Shown here in pieces: positions 63,634 through 64,000 of a DNA stretch of 64,000 bases. The DNA is taken from contig NZ_JANRHG010000001.1 of assembly GCF_024733845.1 (NCBI RefSeq), positions 248,001 to 312,000 on the forward strand. The letters run 5' to 3'. Position 1 is the first letter of the stretch; the number at the start of each line of letters is the position of its first letter. Source of the stretch: Neomoorella sulfitireducens. GTDB taxonomy: Bacteria > Bacillota > DSM-521 > Neomoorellales > Neomoorellaceae. The position numbers were made by a program, and so were the translations under genes. The notes under the pieces were generated by a model that worked only from the letters and a program-made list of their open reading frames with translations, searched no databases and was not told the origin of the DNA.

Positions 63634-64000
63634 TCAACACAGTCCCTGTTCTGCAGCAGAATTTTCTTTACCTGCCAGCCATATTTCCATCAACTGGTGC
63701 ATAACAGCAGCCGTGCTGGCAGCAAAGACCGGGTCGTTGATATTGGCGTCCAATTTCATTAACTTTACCCGGGGGTCCAGATTGGCCTCCAGGGCCGCCA
63801 CCAGGGCGGCATCGGCTTCCGGGTCATGGAGGGGGCCGCCAGCGCGGCCGTTTTCCGACCAGCCTTTCAGGGGCACCATAACGGCCACCGGGCCGCGGGC
63901 CACATTCAACCTGGCGGCCAGCACTTCGCCCACCCGGGTTAATTCTTCTTTAGTAGCCCGGACGTTGGTGTTATAGGGGTTATGGTAATGGGTCGGGCGT
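63634..64000 (-). CDS. Tm-1-like/UPF0261 protein (5' part beyond the window)
   Basis: The minus-strand frame is open to the right edge and shows the last 121 residues. The segment HNPYNTNVRATKEELTRVGEV followed by ARGPVAVMVPLKGWSEN and DANINDPVFAASTAAVMHQ is the C-terminal domain of Tm-1-like ATP-binding (UPF0261) proteins, usually about 400 residues. These proteins are thought to act on organic-acid metabolites, and the fold's catalytic role is unsettled. It ends 28 bases before the dehydrogenase and belongs to the same run of genes. Confidence 0.8.
   Translation of the reverse strand, partial: RPTHYHNPYNTNVRATKEELTRVGEVLAARLNVARGPVAVMVPLKGWSENGRAGGPLHDPEADAALVAALEANLDPRVKLMKLDANINDPVFAASTAAVMHQLMEIWLAGKENSAAEQGLC

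Overview
The window looks like a chromosome segment from a thermophilic, acetogen-like clostridium. Moorella or a close relative is my inference. The evidence is the cdaA-cdaR-glmM-glmS order with a glmS ribozyme, an archaeal-type fructose-1,6-bisphosphate aldolase/phosphatase, strong Shine-Dalgarno sites with frequent GTG/TTG starts, and a large ilv-leu operon carrying a citramalate synthase. I see no rRNA, tRNA, CRISPR array or transposase gene.

Region by region. 1-2.6 kb: an intact but edge-truncated truD, a sensor protein cut off inside its GAF domain, and two decayed relics (a PhnD-like binding protein and a second truD N-terminus). 2.7-11.3 kb (minus strand): a sugar-acid catabolic operon with a TRAP transporter (dctP-dctQ-dctM), two short-chain dehydrogenases, a LarA-type nickel racemase/epimerase, a gluconokinase-like FGGY kinase and a D-2-hydroxyacid dehydrogenase. 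A RpiR regulator is divergent from it (12.0 kb). 13-15.4 kb: a cupin, a structured T-box-like stretch, a PhoP-box-like repeat and the DUF47-Pit phosphate transporter pair.

15.4-30.1 kb is a defence-like island. A four-gene minus-strand operon encodes a DUF499 ATPase, an unrecognised 207-residue protein, a DUF1156-type DNA methyltransferase with zinc clusters, and a PLD-SNF2 helicase. Next to it on the plus strand are an ABC-type AAA ATPase with a 210-residue partner, and a MntA-HepT toxin-antitoxin pair. This is the best candidate for an under-described system.

30.1-37.3 kb: the cell-wall precursor and c-di-AMP cluster (glmS behind its ribozyme, glmM, cdaR, cdaA), with two divergent DUF881 envelope proteins. 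37.4-50.1 kb: one long branched-chain amino-acid operon (ilvE-ilvD-ilvB-ilvN-ilvB-leuA-leuC-leuD-leuB-cimA) behind a near-perfect sigma-A promoter, with two acetohydroxyacid synthase catalytic subunits sharing one regulatory subunit. 50-64 kb: an atypical Nramp-family transporter, small ORFs, FmdB and HD-GYP proteins, lactate permease behind a GntR-type operator, an Orn/Lys/Arg decarboxylase, FBP aldolase/phosphatase, a TctABC tricarboxylate transporter, a zinc alcohol dehydrogenase and the C-terminus of a Tm-1-like protein at the right edge.

All functions are read from motifs and family resemblance without database searches.
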